A stretch of 64,000 nucleotides of DNA from JBPESP01 sp051710585 (GTDB lineage Bacteria; Pseudomonadota; Gammaproteobacteria; Enterobacterales; Enterobacteriaceae). This document shows positions 12,722-24,200 of this stretch, piece by piece; within the stretch, counting starts at the first letter, position 1, and every line of letters starts with the position of its first letter. A program made the translations under genes and the position numbers. Where the stretch lies: assembly GCA_051710585.1 (NCBI GenBank), contig JBPESP010000002.1:124001-188000 (forward strand). Reading direction: 5' to 3'. The notes beneath the pieces are model-generated. The model saw only the letters and a list, made by a program, of their open reading frames with translations, was not told the DNA's origin and searched no databases.

Positions 12722-13438
12722 TTATAATAAATCCGTCAGGGATGCCAACCGAGAAATTTCCAGATGCGGCAATAAAAACGCATCAGCGGAAGAAGCAAAA
12801 TTACTGCCACGATTGTTGATCCAGCAGGCCTGCATTCCGTAGCGGATGGCACCGGTGACATCTGCCACTAGATCGTCACCTACGTGCAAAATAGCCTCTG
12901 GCGGCACCTTCAGCCGCGTTGCCGCCAGATGGTACATATCCTGCCAAGGCTTAGCACGTCCGTCCAGACCAGCACGCAGAATGTGGGTAAAATAATCTGC
13001 TAGTCCGCAGGCCTCTGGTGATGCATTGCCATTAGTAATCGCCACCAATGGCCAGCGGGAGCCAAGAAATGCTAACGTTTCATGGGTTTCTGCTGGAACA
13101 TTAATCTGACTACGCCAGCACAAAACAACCTCCATGGCAGCATCAGCGCCTGCACATGCAGAGTGCTCGCTAAGCCCCGCATTACGCATCGCCAATTCTA
13201 TCGAGCGCCAGCGCCAGTAACTCACATCGTGATAGATTTCTGGCTCGCGCAGACGCAGCTCACGGCGTAACCGCTGATAATCTTCTTGCCTAAGGTCGAG
13301 CAGAGCGGGATGATAATGCTGTAAAAACCGCACTAACTCAAACTCTGTGCGGACAATCACCGGCTGATTATCGTATAAGGTATCATCAAGATCAAAGGTT
13401 AATGCGCGCAGCGGGCACAAAGGACGATAGAAATGCAT
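12722..13438 (-). CDS. yigB: HAD-superfamily hydrolase YigB (FMN/ARPP phosphatase type)
   Basis: YigB is a HAD-family phosphatase; in E. coli it dephosphorylates FMN and the pyrimidine intermediate of riboflavin synthesis. The 238-residue protein equals the E. coli length from the ATG at 13436-13438 (MHFYRPL). An in-frame ATG 13 codons earlier exists but would overlap the xerC remnant and has no family support. Motif I is DLDDTLYD with the nucleophilic Asp, motif II is in VAITNGNASPE, motif III Lys in GRAKPWQDMY, and motif IV in HVGDDLVADVTGA. AGGA lies about 8 nt before the start. It is the surviving distal gene of the ancestral lptM-dapF-yigA-xerC-yigB-uvrD cluster. Confidence 0.94.
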   Translation of the reverse strand: MHFYRPLCPLRALTFDLDDTLYDNQPVIVRTEFELVRFLQHYHPALLDLRQEDYQRLRRELRLREPEIYHDVSYWRWRSIELAMRNAGLSEHSACAGADAAMEVVLCWRSQINVPAETHETLAFLGSRWPLVAITNGNASPEACGLADYFTHILRAGLDGRAKPWQDMYHLAATRLKVPPEAILHVGDDLVADVTGAIRYGMQACWINNRGSNFASSADAFLLPHLEISRLASLTDLL

Positions 13439-13439
13439 C

Positions 13440-13961
13440 AGGTTTTTCCTATTTAGCTCGTGAGTGCTCGATATCATACAACGATGCTAAATGCTGAAAA
13501 TGGAGTTAAAAATAAAATTTAGGTAGTACTGAGCTTAGCGTGAACAAGCAGTTCCTGTATTGCACAGGAATGCAAGATCCCCTTTTTACTGATGATAAAA
13601 CACCATTACTCTTAGGCATCCAGTAATTACGCAGCGCTTACCAACACGCTGAACAGGTAAGGTTAGTCACACCGACGGACGATTTACATTTTTTTGTTGC
13701 CCTTACTCATTATCTGCACTTCACTTATGCCGAGATCTACGTTCGTGCAATTCAGACCGACAAACCCTGTTAAACGCAACCTTCAGCTAGCACACATTCC
13801 GCTAGTCCCATTCTATATAACATTCTATATAAACAGGACGATAATAGTACACAGCGACCAGTGATAAGTTTCCCGCGGTTTAATATTAAGTTCTAATTTC
13901 ACCTGCAGATAAACAGAAAGCATCAACCTGCAGCTGCACTGGAAAAACCAGTTGCGCTCAT
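13440..13961 (-). pseudogene. xerC: Tyrosine recombinase XerC, truncated and frameshifted
   Basis: XerC with XerD resolves chromosome dimers at dif. The start ATG at 13961 overlaps the yigA stop as ATGA, as in a translationally coupled operon. The opening (MSATGF, then VDAF and LYLQVK-like stretches) and later scraps (MSKGNKK, cf. VMGKGSKERRLP; GVLSSVKRG, cf. ALFLSKRG) fit XerC in successive frames. Only about 520 bp remain of a roughly 900-bp gene and the catalytic C-terminal motifs are absent. Dimer resolution would need another route, or the chromosome tolerates its loss as in other reduced symbionts. Confidence 0.8.
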
Positions 13962-14665
13962 GCTCTACTGATCCAGCGTTCTAGTAGGCCTGTAACAGCG
14001 TGGTTAACTACTGTAACAGAACCGTACCCATCTTGTCCTGAAAATGCTGGCTATCAAGGCTGGTAAAAATCAGAACACCGAAAGCGTTCATCATCCCCAG
14101 CAGTGACAGGGCGACAGAGCCAACCTACTACACTTGAGGCAACAACAGCAGCAATTCCGGACCATTAAAGCTCACCTAGATAATGGTTGCCCTGGCCGAG
14201 GCGTTGAATCCATAGTTGCTCGAAAGCACTGCGCATCAGTGCTAAATGAGTGAATCCGTATGGCGCATCCACTTTCTATTGTTCGATGAATAACCGCACA
14301 TACACGCCTGCAAGTCCCAGTTCGCACGCCCAACGCTGGAGGTGATTAAGTAGTTCTTGTAAACTTCCTGCCGCTACCAGATCAGACTGCAATCATAGTA
14401 AGCGATAAAACAGCGGCTCGTTAGTATTTGCGTTTTCTATGAGATGGATGATATCGTCTTCTAACTGATTAATATGAGCACGCTGATGTCCTAGCTGCCA
14501 TTCTAGCAGCGATACACAGCCGCGTGCTGGATGTGTGGCACCACCATCTGTTCCACAACCCCCGGCATTGCGGATAAAGAAATCTAAGTGCGTGAGAAGA
14601 TATTGCACTACCTATTTATCATCCAGCATTTGCGTGCTTGCTGTCTGTTTGCTGATTATCTTCAT
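13958..14665 (-). pseudogene. yigA: DUF484 protein YigA, broken
   Basis: YigA is a conserved GAF-like DUF484 protein of unknown role encoded between dapF and xerC. The ATG at 14663-14665 overlaps the dapF stop (ATGA). The frame reads LDDK-stop-VVQYLLTH, then DFFIRNA, and CVSLLEWQLGHQRAHINQLEDD, then frameshifts; the far end reads ERWISRA in yet another frame before the stop that overlaps xerC. The full gene length is kept but at least one in-frame TAG and several shifts are present. Overlap signals at both ends show the ancestral operon architecture preserved in a dead gene. Confidence 0.85.
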
Positions 14666-15486
14666 AAATGAATAAATCCGTCATAGATATGAGTAGCTGG
14701 TCCGGTCATGTACAGCGGGTGACCCGGACCATGCCAACTAATAGTTAGCCGGCCACCGGTAAGTTCTACTTGTACATTTTCCGCCAGCTGACCTTGCGAA
14801 ATACCCACCGCGACTGCAGCACAGGCGCCGCTCCCGCAAGCTTGAGTTTCTCCCGCACCGCGTTCGTAGACACGCAGGCGGATATACCCACGCTTCAACA
14901 CCTGCATAAAACCAATATTAGCCCGCTCCGGAAAACGCTCGTGGTTCTCTAATATTGGTCCAAGCGTCGCGACCGGGGCATTGTCTACACTTTCTACAGC
15001 GATCACGCAATGTGGGTTGCCCATGGACACCACACCACAGAGTACTGTCTGCTCCACCGCGCGCATAATATAAGTTTTTTCAACCTTGGTTGCGCGGAAC
15101 GGCACCTGCTGCGGGTCAAAATTCGGCTCGCCCATATTGACGCGTACTAAATCGTCTGCGGTGATGGTTAATACCATAAGTCCCATTTTGGTGCTAACAC
15201 GAAGTTCGCGTTTATTGGCTAGATTCTTCATGCGCACAAAATGGGCAAAACAGCGAGCGCCGTTACCACATTGTCCCACTTCACTACCGTCAGCATTAAA
15301 AACACGATAATGGAAATCCAATTCCGAATTATAGGGTGGTTCCACTACCACTAGTTGATCAAACCCTACGCCATAACGTCGCTCTGATAGATAGCGAATC
15401 ATTTCAGGCGAAAAACAAATATTTTGCGTCACGGCATCCACAACCATAAAGTCGTTACCTAGGCTGTGCATTTTGGAGAACTGCAT
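14662..15486 (-). CDS. dapF: Diaminopimelate epimerase
   Basis: DapF interconverts LL- and meso-diaminopimelate, the last step before lysine and the source of the peptidoglycan cross-link residue. From ATG 15484-15486 (MQFSKMHSLGNDF) the protein has 274 residues, the E. coli length. GGAGTGGGG sits just before this start; the ATG 17 codons upstream is out of family and would intrude on lptM. Both halves of the epimerase are intact with the catalytic cysteines in CGNGARCFAHF (near residue 73) and ACGSGACAAV (near 217), plus GNPHCVI and ERGAGETQ. It lies 80 bp after lptM and overlaps yigA. Together with asd it suggests a retained DAP pathway. Confidence 0.97.
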   Translation of the reverse strand: MQFSKMHSLGNDFMVVDAVTQNICFSPEMIRYLSERRYGVGFDQLVVVEPPYNSELDFHYRVFNADGSEVGQCGNGARCFAHFVRMKNLANKRELRVSTKMGLMVLTITADDLVRVNMGEPNFDPQQVPFRATKVEKTYIMRAVEQTVLCGVVSMGNPHCVIAVESVDNAPVATLGPILENHERFPERANIGFMQVLKRGYIRLRVYERGAGETQACGSGACAAVAVGISQGQLAENVQVELTGGRLTISWHGPGHPLYMTGPATHIYDGFIHL

Positions 15487-15566
15487 ACCCCACTCCGCTG
15501 AATAGCCAATGGCATAGCATAGCGCGCTTGGCATCAAGAAGCGACTGCGAGCGTCATTACTGCTCT

Positions 15567-15776
15567 TTAGTCTTGATGAAGATGTTTTGTGCTACTGTTA
15601 TCTCCCTGGCGCGGCGGTCTGCATCCCAGAGACTGGGTCGATAACAGTGTTGTCGTCAGTTGGTTATCCTGTTCGATTTTATCCGCTGTTGGAAAATAAA
15701 GGGGCCCTTTTAAGCCACACCCATAAAGTTCCAGTAACATGAACCCCAACGCTACGCGGCACAATTCACTTTTCAT
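15567..15776 (-). CDS. lptM: Small lipoprotein LptM (YifL)
   Basis: YifL/LptM is a short outer-membrane lipoprotein that helps the LptDE lipopolysaccharide translocon mature. From ATG 15774-15776 it has 69 residues. The signal peptide ends in LYGC, placing the lipidated cysteine at residue 20, the same as in E. coli, and is followed by the diagnostic GLKGPLYFPTADK. In-frame ATGs further upstream would give a non-family extension. The signal h-region contains a Glu (residue 16) and an early Cys, which may mean weaker function. The C-terminal tail is unrelated to E. coli, as is common in this family. It heads the dapF cluster. Confidence 0.8.
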   Translation of the reverse strand: MKSELCRVALGFMLLELYGCGLKGPLYFPTADKIEQDNQLTTTLLSTQSLGCRPPRQGDNSSTKHLHQD

Positions 15777-15959
15777 TTCACTCATTACCCTATTATTTAT
15801 CCGTTTTAGCTTTCTAAGTATTTTAGTTAGTATTAAAAACAATAGAAATTGTCGTTGGAAAACCACGCAGCGGGAGCAAGATAGTAGGTGTATATAAAAG
15901 ATCCCCTGCCGAAAAATTAGCTATTTCAGGTGTTTTACGCTATCGCCAGCGTGGCCATA

Positions 15960-17820
15960 TCCTAATGCATTTTACCGATAATATTTTATTAATAGTTCTA
16001 CTACCTCCTGCTCAGCACTGAGATGTAGGATACGCACTTCGTTCTGCAATGGGCTGTAAAGAAAATCAATACTGCTCAGTAGACACTGTTACTGCTGGTT
16101 GAAGCTGAATAGATCTAGTTTGTAAAAGTCGAAAAATGTAAGACCTGATTACGAAATACCGCAGTGGTATCATTCAGACTATACAACATTGAGTGTTTGT
16201 ACAAACACAAGCAGCGGAAGGTGACAACCCATATCAGTGATAAGTTCATTCATATTGGTGCTATCATAGATGTCGCTGCCTTTGATATGCACCTGATTCT
16301 ATCGGGTCAACAGCCCGTTAAACCAGGCCTGGCCACTATTGTATTAAGATAACGGCTATATTCTAGCAGCTAATGATTGATTATATAATTCATTGATGGT
16401 GTTTGATTATATAAATACCAGCTGACCGGTATAATTGGCGTGACCCTGCGGCGCATAAATAAACGTCAGATGTAGTTCCGATAGATCCGGCAAGATCTGC
16501 GGATTAAGTAAAGTCATCTTACTGGGTGGAAGCCTCACAGTCCGAATACAGCTTACGGGTCAGCATGCTGATATCTTGTGGACTGGCTCTGACGCTCAAA
16601 TTATTACGACGGGTAAACCAGATCAGATTACGATAACTCTGCATCATAGTGATCAATAGCTCATTGTGCGCTTTGCGCACCTGTAAAATCTTCCAATTGG
16701 CGCGATCATCGAGCATCTTTAGCTGCGCGTCATCCCAGCCCCAGCCCAAGCTCGCCACCAGTTGTGTCAGGATCTCTCGCCGCCAAGGCGTGCCCGCTGG
16801 ATTCTGCGATAGTTTTTAGCACACCTTCAAATAGAAGCAGCGACGCACTATATCCAGCCGTGTCATATTATTTATCTGCGTTAGATAGTAGGTTACCCGC
16901 TCCAGCATCATGCAATAAGGGTCAAGACCGAAGGAAGCAATTGCTCCGTCATGCAATCGCTGTTTGATTTTCATTGCCAGGAGTTTAGTGTGAGGATATT
17001 CCCAAGAGTAGGCTTCCAGCAGAAGCGTTTTCAGTACTGCCTTATAAGGCGAATAAATACTTTTATACAGCTACCACAGGCTAGCGCCAAAGTACTCTTC
17101 CGCAGACAAAGCGCCGAGTCCTCCCAAATCTAACCACTCGTTAGATGTCAGAATTCCTCTAGCGTAAAGCGATAGAACATACTCATCGTAGTGCGCTTCT
17201 TCGTCGCCGAGCACTATATTCCACAGAATACGGTTACCGCCCATGCGCACAGCAGTACGATAGAATTCATCCAACAGCAAAATATGCTTGGTAGAGAGCC
17301 ACAGTCTTCACTGCCGAATCTACCACTTTCACTATAGCGAAAACGATTTTCATCAATTAAGAAGAAATTAACCTCCACACCACGACGGTTCGCCCATTGC
17401 TCAAGTAGATGACATTTACGCTGTAATTGAGTACGTTCTTCATTATCTAGGCAGGACTGATGACAAACCCATATATCGAGATCAGAGTTGGCGTTATGGC
17501 TGATGAATGAGGTACTGCCCATGTAGTAAACGCCGGTAATCAGTTGCGCGTCGTTATCTGAGACCACTACTGCAGCATCAGCCTGACGGCCAATGTCTTC
17601 TAGCCAAGCGCGCTGGGTGTCATTAGGGGAAAAACAGATGCCAGGAGGCACAATACCTTCCAGGTATCCCGAAAGGATCGGATGATGAAAATGTAGTAAG
17701 GTTGGCAGCAAACTGTATACGTGTTGAAAATTTGGCTCCATAGCCTTTAACGCGCGATCTACACGTAGTTGGTTAATCGCGTCCAGTCTCTGTTTCAAGG
17801 TCTCAATTATAGAAGTACAA
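15960..17820 (-). pseudogene. cyaA: Class I adenylate cyclase, frameshifted
   Basis: CyaA makes cAMP, the CRP ligand. The 5' end at 17818-17820 is TTG, the unusual start also used by E. coli cyaA, followed by TAC TTC TAT and then a one-base insertion that shifts the frame. Long collinear pieces survive: KQRLDAINQLRVDRALKAM, GSTSFISHNANSDLDIWVCH, FFLIDENRFRYSESG, YARGILTSNEWLDLGG, and SYRNLIWFTRRNNLSV (16519-16758). The last recognisable part (KLDLFSF, NEVRILHLSAEQ) is near 16000-16120; the remaining C-terminus and cyaY are gone. It was probably silenced fairly recently because pieces remain long. Catabolite control through cAMP would be lost. Confidence 0.93.
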
Positions 17821-18101
17821 GATATTTCCGCCTGATTATCATAGAGTTAGAAGAACCCATTTCTACACCAAACTGACGTAGTGAGTTTTAGAATTATTGG
17901 CTAGTAAATGCTGGAAACGTGATCAATCTAACACCTTGTTGATTAACCGTAAAGAAAGTTACGTTACCCAGCGGTATAGAACTTTTCCTAACGGTAACTT
18001 GTTATTCCTTTTCCCTTACTGCCTGTCCCTCGCCACTGAAAACTAAGAGTGCTTCACTACAGATGTTAGGATGGTGGGTGAATGATAAAATCGTAACGAC
18101 T

Positions 18102-19012
18102 ATGTAAGATAATCTTTTCAGAATCACCATACTGACAAAATCTATTGGCGGTTTGTCAGGCACAGATTGCATGCGCAATAAATTATTGCGCCATCACCCG
18201 TATCATCTATAAGGTCAAGCTAGTGCTAGTAATGATCTATAGTGACATCATCTTTGACAGGCTGCTAAAAAATTTGACGGAAAAAATTGTTTATCAAAGA
18301 ATTGGAATAGGCACTTCTGGATTATGGAGCTGAATATAGCTATTCATTCAATGAATAGCTATCATGGAGTCATCCCCTCCGGCCTAGGGCTTTACGTATT
18401 ATGCGATTACGATGAATCTCCGTGAGACTACTTTCGTCAGTCTGACGTTACGCCAATCTTAACACTCCGCTTCCGGGCACATACTCATAAGCACTTCAAG
18501 CCTACGCCGGCAATGCCAGTTACATAAACGACATCCTGACATTGTCATGCATGATTTACGCGGTAATGTCTGCACCCAGCGGGCGAAAATTGATCGTGGT
18601 GATTTTGATCTAGTCATTCTTGTAGGTGGTCGGCTTGAAACGATTGGATCTAGAGGATCGAATTCACTACACTATTGATCTGTCAGGCTCATTGTGGCAA
18701 GGTAATGAGGCGGTTAACACATGAATGCTGACTGGAAGAGATGTCCGTACGTTGACGCTGCTGACGCCTCTGTATCACTGGGAACCCCTTACACAATTGG
18801 TTCTGAACGCACTATGAAAGCCTCACTGCAGGGCAAATTTCAGGTATCTGTTGTGAAAGTTATGCTATATACTCTTAACGGCGAGTATATATGGCTGTGA
18901 GCCGCTAATACAGGCAGAATATCTTGCCTTACGTGTGTTTATGGACAATTTACTAGATTGCGGCGCTAACGCCATCCTAAGTGACGTTTGTCAGGATAAA
19001 CCTACGCAATGA
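18102..19012 (+). pseudogene. hemC: Hydroxymethylbilane synthase, decayed
   Basis: HemC polymerises porphobilinogen into hydroxymethylbilane in haem synthesis. The remnant starts near ATG 18102 (followed directly by a stop), with QAQIACA, VKLVLVM, LFIKELE-stop-ALLDYGA, STSSLRRQCQL (18491-18520), DLRGNV and SERTMKASLQG in various frames. It ends ILSDVCQDKPTQ-stop at 19012, overlapping hemD by ATGA. The order is ancestral: divergent from cyaA and followed by hemD, hemX and hemY. A perfect hairpin at 18336-18362 has overwritten the conserved IAVHSMKD codons. Confidence 0.9.
18336..18362. repeat. Perfect 13-bp inverted repeat inside the hemC remnant
   Basis: Arms 18336-18348 (ATAGCTATTCATT) and 18350-18362 surround a single C. 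The left arm corresponds to the conserved HemC codons for I-A-I-H-S, whereas the right arm replaces the codons that should encode K-D-V. The right arm therefore looks like an inverted copy of the left. Confidence 0.8.
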
Positions 19013-19740
19013 AAATCTTCGTCACTCGCCAAATTATCAGCGAGTAAATAACTAGTAAACAAGCTTCAAGCATGGTAAATCCGGTTGGAGCCTGTCGTTT
19101 ATCAAATTTATACTGAGTAACGATCTGCCAAAATTGCTAAAAGCCTCGCCGATTTAAATGTAAGAGATTTACTTTTTATCATCTCTCAACATGAGACTAA
19201 CTATGCACCGTCTTGACTGACGCAAGACGGTGTTGCTTGGCTTGATGAACCACAATATTTTGCCGTAGACTCCCGCCTACAGACCTACGCTTGCACGGTC
19301 CTCTACGAGTTGCCGATCAGGTATCCAGATAGAGGAGAAATCAGTGAGGATTTACTGCACCTGCCAGCGCTTACGCATATTAATGGCAAACGGGAAATGC
19401 TGGAGTAAAACTTACGCCAACGCGGCGTGCACAACACCTATTAGGAATTTTACTGCCGCAACCCTGTCTTTGGTATGACAAAGAGTAGGAACGGAGGATA
19501 CGGATGTTAGGGGATCCAGGCACTGGTAATTACTAGCGACGGAAGGTTACAATAATTCTGTACGTTAATGCCTGAATACTATCACCTGGCTAACGCACTG
19601 CCGGCTGATAATCATCAGCGAATATTTAGCCATGCTTGTGCCTGCCAATTAGGCTGTGGCGGATATCTTCGTAGCAAACACAGTAAACAACGGTGCTTCT
19701 GATATGCATATTACTCTAAATTTAATCATGGGATAGGTCA
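19009..19740 (+). pseudogene. hemD: Uroporphyrinogen-III synthase, decayed
   Basis: HemD closes hydroxymethylbilane to uroporphyrinogen III. The remnant begins at ATG 19009 (MKIFVTRQIISE, cf. MSILVTRPSPAGEE). Later pieces include DLLFIISQHE, PQYFAVDSRLQTYACTVL and EISEDLLHLPALTHINGKRE, the last at about 19340-19400, in changing frames with many stops. Its start overlaps the hemC stop. With hemC also dead, uroporphyrinogen III cannot be made here, so haem and sirohaem would have to come from outside or be unnecessary. Confidence 0.85.
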
Positions 19741-19879
19741 ACATAACGGAACACGCTACTTTAATGATCCTACAGGTTGACGTAATTAAGAAGACTGATG
19801 GCCCGGATACTTAAACCCCGCTTCTCTAGTAATCCCCTGGCCTATAGGCCTTCCACCACACGCTATATAGTGCGATACC

Positions 19880-20540
19880 ATCCGCTCACGTTTAATTGTG
19901 GCTATACTAGCGCATTATTGCCCTATTATTATCTATGTCGCCGCGTGTCAGCAAGCAAACCATAAAAGGTTCGCAAGGGGCGCTTGATGAGGCCAGCACG
20001 AGCGAAACAAGATGCGAAGGACAAAAAACTGGAATATTTACAAAATAAATTAACGGCGATTACTGGAATTAACTTCAATACCTGGATACTATCACAGGTA
20101 AATTTTCTGCTAAAACAATTTAATTGAGCGTAAAACTTGCGGAGAAAGCGAAATATCGCTGCCGGTTCATAACCGACGAGCAACGCTGAAGATATCAGCG
20201 GATAGAGGCAGCGTTAGTAGCTAGGTTGACTTCAGCAGTATTATCCTCAAGCTCAATCAGTTAATCTATAAGATAGGTAAACTGCTTCTGGCGGATAAGC
20301 AGAACAATGAAGTAGTGATAGATAGGTAACAACGATAAATTTTCTGGGGATAAAATTCAAGAATGCCGACAGAATCTTAGTAAAAGCTGACACAACTTCA
20401 TGAACGAATTTATTACTGTACTCTGGCGCAACACCGTCTCCGATCCGCTGCTGAATAAGCTAATGCAAACCCGATTTGCGCACAACTTACTAGTCAGGAC
20501 CGGCAGTCATCATCTCTAGCGCCACGCAAGAGAAATAAGC
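19880..20540 (+). pseudogene. hemX: HemX, heavily decayed
   Basis: In E. coli hemX encodes a membrane-anchored coiled-coil protein cotranscribed with hemCD, of uncertain role. Here only its position and a few matches remain. The clearest is around 20365-20450, where a reading with one internal stop gives HNFMNEFITV followed by LWRNTVSDPLLN (cf. WQNFMDSFITIRRRD). The N-terminal membrane anchor is not recognisable. Boundaries are set by the hemD and hemY remnants and are approximate. Confidence 0.6.
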
Positions 20541-20544
20541 GATC

Positions 20545-21240
20545 TAAAAGTGTTTTGCTAATCATCCTGCTATTTGCGAGGATGACCTGCTTACTCTGTC
20601 CCTTAATTGTTGGTCATTGGGCTTATATACTTATTCAGACCTCAATTACAATATTAAAGAGTAGTATTATACGGTCTAGTGATTATTCTCATTCTAGCGT
20701 TTATCGTCTTAATTATAAAATGGACTACCCACTATTCTGGTTCTAAAAAATATCATGCACACAAACATATCTATGCGGTACTGCTAATGCTTGTCAAAAG
20801 AGATTATCACTAGGTGGAAAACTGTTGATGCGTAATGCCGATCACGCTAACCAGTTAGTGGTTAGCTACCCCTTAGCAGCTCTTAGCAGCAAAAGTTACA
20901 AATAGATAGCGTAAGGACGCTTTATGGCCCTCCAATCAATACCTGGCGTGCACGCTGTGCAAATAGAGGATAATAATTAAATTTCCAATGGATATTACTG
21001 GGTATGTATTTAGTTGATAGGTTATGGGAATCATGTAATGCGCCACAGCATCGACCAATTTTTGGATATTTTGCAAGCAATACGTAAGATTTAGATGTAT
21101 GATGAAGAGATACTGAACCACCTACGTTATAGAGTATACGATATAAGCCTTTCAATGGTCTGATAGATCAAATTATGAAAGATAAGAGCAAAGAAGGATT
21201 AAACCGTCAGTGGTATAAGCAGCATCTGGAAGGTGTGTAA
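20545..21240 (+). pseudogene. hemY: HemY, N-terminal two thirds only
   Basis: HemY is a TPR-containing inner-membrane protein linked to late haem synthesis in E. coli. The remnant opens with VLLIILLFARM, CPLIVGHWAYILIQT (cf. GPMIAGHQGYVLIQT). It continues with KLLMRNADHANQLVVSYPLAA near 20815-20880 (cf. KNADHAEQPVVNYLLAA) and SKEGLNRQWYKQHL near 21185-21235. Nothing after the middle of the protein is visible, so the gene is truncated at the start of a 5-kb eroded tract where E. coli synteny breaks. Confidence 0.82.
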
Positions 21241-24200
21241 TGACGTCTCACTCTAGACCTACTAAAAAACCTCAGCACCAATCCTCGTTATAACACTGAC
21301 AGAAAGCGGCCGATAAGACGTTGAATACACCGACAAAGGCTGCCAAATAGCAGCGGATTTTTTTTGCTTCATTCCTAACCTTGAACAGCGTACTGCCACC
21401 GATAGCAATGATATCGGTAGACAAGAAGACGGATAGCCGCCTTAGTAGTTAATAATCTCTCAGCAGAAAAAAAATCATAGGCGCCGTGGAACCTTTCTTG
21501 CAACAATACCATATTCATCCCTAGGCAAAGTTCCAGCACTTGTGAATTGCTTATATCATTAGCATTGACCACCCCAGAGGCTGAATTAGGACCAAAGCTA
21601 TCATATCCCTTTCCTTTATTTAAAATCCTCCCCCGTTTTAGTTACCAATTCCGCTCAGAAAATCGTTCACTACGCAATGGCGGGCAAATCCTATAGAGCA
21701 TCTTACTCGCGGAAATTGCAACTGCTTTCGCCTACCACAACCCTTAACTTTACTTCCAAATTATTTTTTAGTCTCGCGGGATCGTCTTAGTAGACGGTTA
21801 TCAGGCCCGTCTTAAAGAGAAAACCAATTTTCTAGGGACTTGGGCGATGACTTGATCACCACCTCTATCTTTTTGCCCGTATCAGACACTCGCCATTTTA
21901 TCATTCAACGTCCAAGAGGCGCCCATTTATCAGTTTTTAGCACCAAAACAATAAATACGCGTGATTCCTGCCGTGCAGGTGGAGACACAAAAAATTTTCA
22001 TATTTATCCTTATAAAGGAGGGTAAATAAAAGTAGGTCAATACTATGTATTAACTGAATTAAAGAATGATGTTATCATCATAAATCTGCGTTAATAATCA
22101 CCCTATGAAATCATCAGGCAACACCACCACATCTGACAGTAGTCAGATACGAATGGTATTATTATCCTCAAAACGCACTGCGAAAAATGCTACAGTGTAG
22201 CTTACTGATAGTAAGCGTTTCTTATGAGAATGTCCTGTGCTAGAGTTCCTCCACAGCCACCCGATAAGTTAGCACGCGCTTTTTTCAGCACCCAGTATAT
22301 TGCCAGGTTGGATGGGAATATGGTTCTTAAAGGTTTTTATACCTTCCGCCTCACGCTAGAAAATATCTTTTTTCATAAATTATCTTTGCAGTTCGAGACT
22401 GCTATCGTTATATATTAGATTAATAAGTTTTTGAATGCCTTCCTTTTCTTAGTTATCTACATAGTTAAATTAACGCGCTGCAGCATAAGAATCTTTTTTT
22501 TGATGTCCATCCTATACCTCACCACAATATGAATAAATAATTAACTCCATTACTTAGGAGGGGTATTCTCCATGACTCAACATGCTAGCAATAACTTTTC
22601 TTTTACTGAGGCACTTGGTATCGCCAGCATTAAAAAGTTGAACCATACATAATAAAAATACTTTTTTTTGCAAAGATCTATAGTAGAGTGCTATTAGTAC
22701 AGTGGATATTTTAGCCACAATTCCATCTGCTGGAGTAATTACTAAAAAGGACATTCTCAGTTCTCTGTGATTCGTGATATCGTTACTCAGGGAGACGTAA
22801 CCTAGCTTATATTCTTTTCGCTGTCCTCAATATAATGCCACTCTGGCTTCGTGTAAAGGTTAAACTCCAGCAGGCTTCATCCAGAGTCCTTGATGATTTT
22901 TAGATCGTTAATAATCGACAGTCTATTGATAAAGTAGAGTTCCAGTGGGTTACTAATAGAGTTCTTGAATGGTGTTTCAATAAAAAAAATAAAAAGCTAT
23001 CTTAATCCGCCGCAACTTCTTGGCTAAAGCCTCAGTAAAACTGTCCTTAAAAGGATCTACTCCTCCCACAGTATTAACCACTCATTATACATCAATACTG
23101 TAGTATAAATCCCCATACCGGCCTTTTGTCTGAATTAATTTTACACACATAAAGAAAAGGACCTCGATACATTGCAAGTTGCCCTTGACCGTTTTTTTTC
23201 TAAGATTGCTAGATAGCGGGCGATGGTTGTGAATAGAAAATATTACTAACTCTGAAATTAGTAATACACTAATTTATTTGCTGAGAAATGAGCGTTTACA
23301 TCAAAATAACCTTTCGAGGTTGCCTGATTTCTGCTTATTTTATAGGTATATCACCTTCCTTTATTATCATTTTATTTAGTTTAAAATACAGCTAACATGG
23401 TGATTAATCTCGTTAGAGAAGGTAAAAGCAACAATACTAAAGCTTTTCCGCCCAGTGAAAGAAAAACTAAAAGGTGATAAGAAAGGGATTTATTTGGAAT
23501 AAAGATCATGTTTAGCAGCCTTGATAACATGACATAGTCCGCAACTATAACTTATTTTACCTATCAGCTTAAAAAACAATTTTCACCATCGCTAAACGAA
23601 AAAACTTCCTACGTTCTATGCGTCACTTGCAGGGGGATTTCTTCGTAGTAATTCCACAATCTACGTTAACGGCGATAAAAACATCTCTTGTCAGGCATAT
23701 TGCCGTTACGGGGTTTTGCTTGGCTTATCTATCTTCGATGAAGGAAGGCCAGAGAAGTGATCGCCTGCTTAACGCGTCATATATCATAGATGGTAAGTAA
23801 TAAACAGATGTTATCAAACTCCTCAAACTCTTTAAAGCTGAGTTGATAAATCTTCAATGGCAGAAGCTAGATGATAATCTTAAGGGGATCGAAATAGGAA
23901 GCGAATCGGCCGGGTAGGATTACTTCCGTTCACCGTATAAGGATCCACCGGCGTAAATTACGATGCTGACGGGGCAATAATTGCTTCTTCATCGAAGGTA
24001 ATACCTGACACAATCATGAAGCGCTCCAAAAAAAAATCAGTAGGTATCCACACATCATGTATCGCTTTTTTAGTAAATAAGACGCTTCAATGGGTTCCAT
24101 AAACGGATATTAAAGAGAACTAATCAACACAGTAAGTGTCATCCCCTATTAAGGATGATATACCCTAATGGCAATGCTAACATAATCGCTAATTTATAGC

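Noticed and set aside
15086..15310. Plus-strand frame opposite dapF
   Set aside because: Shadow of dapF; the encoded peptide has no match and dapF is fully conserved.
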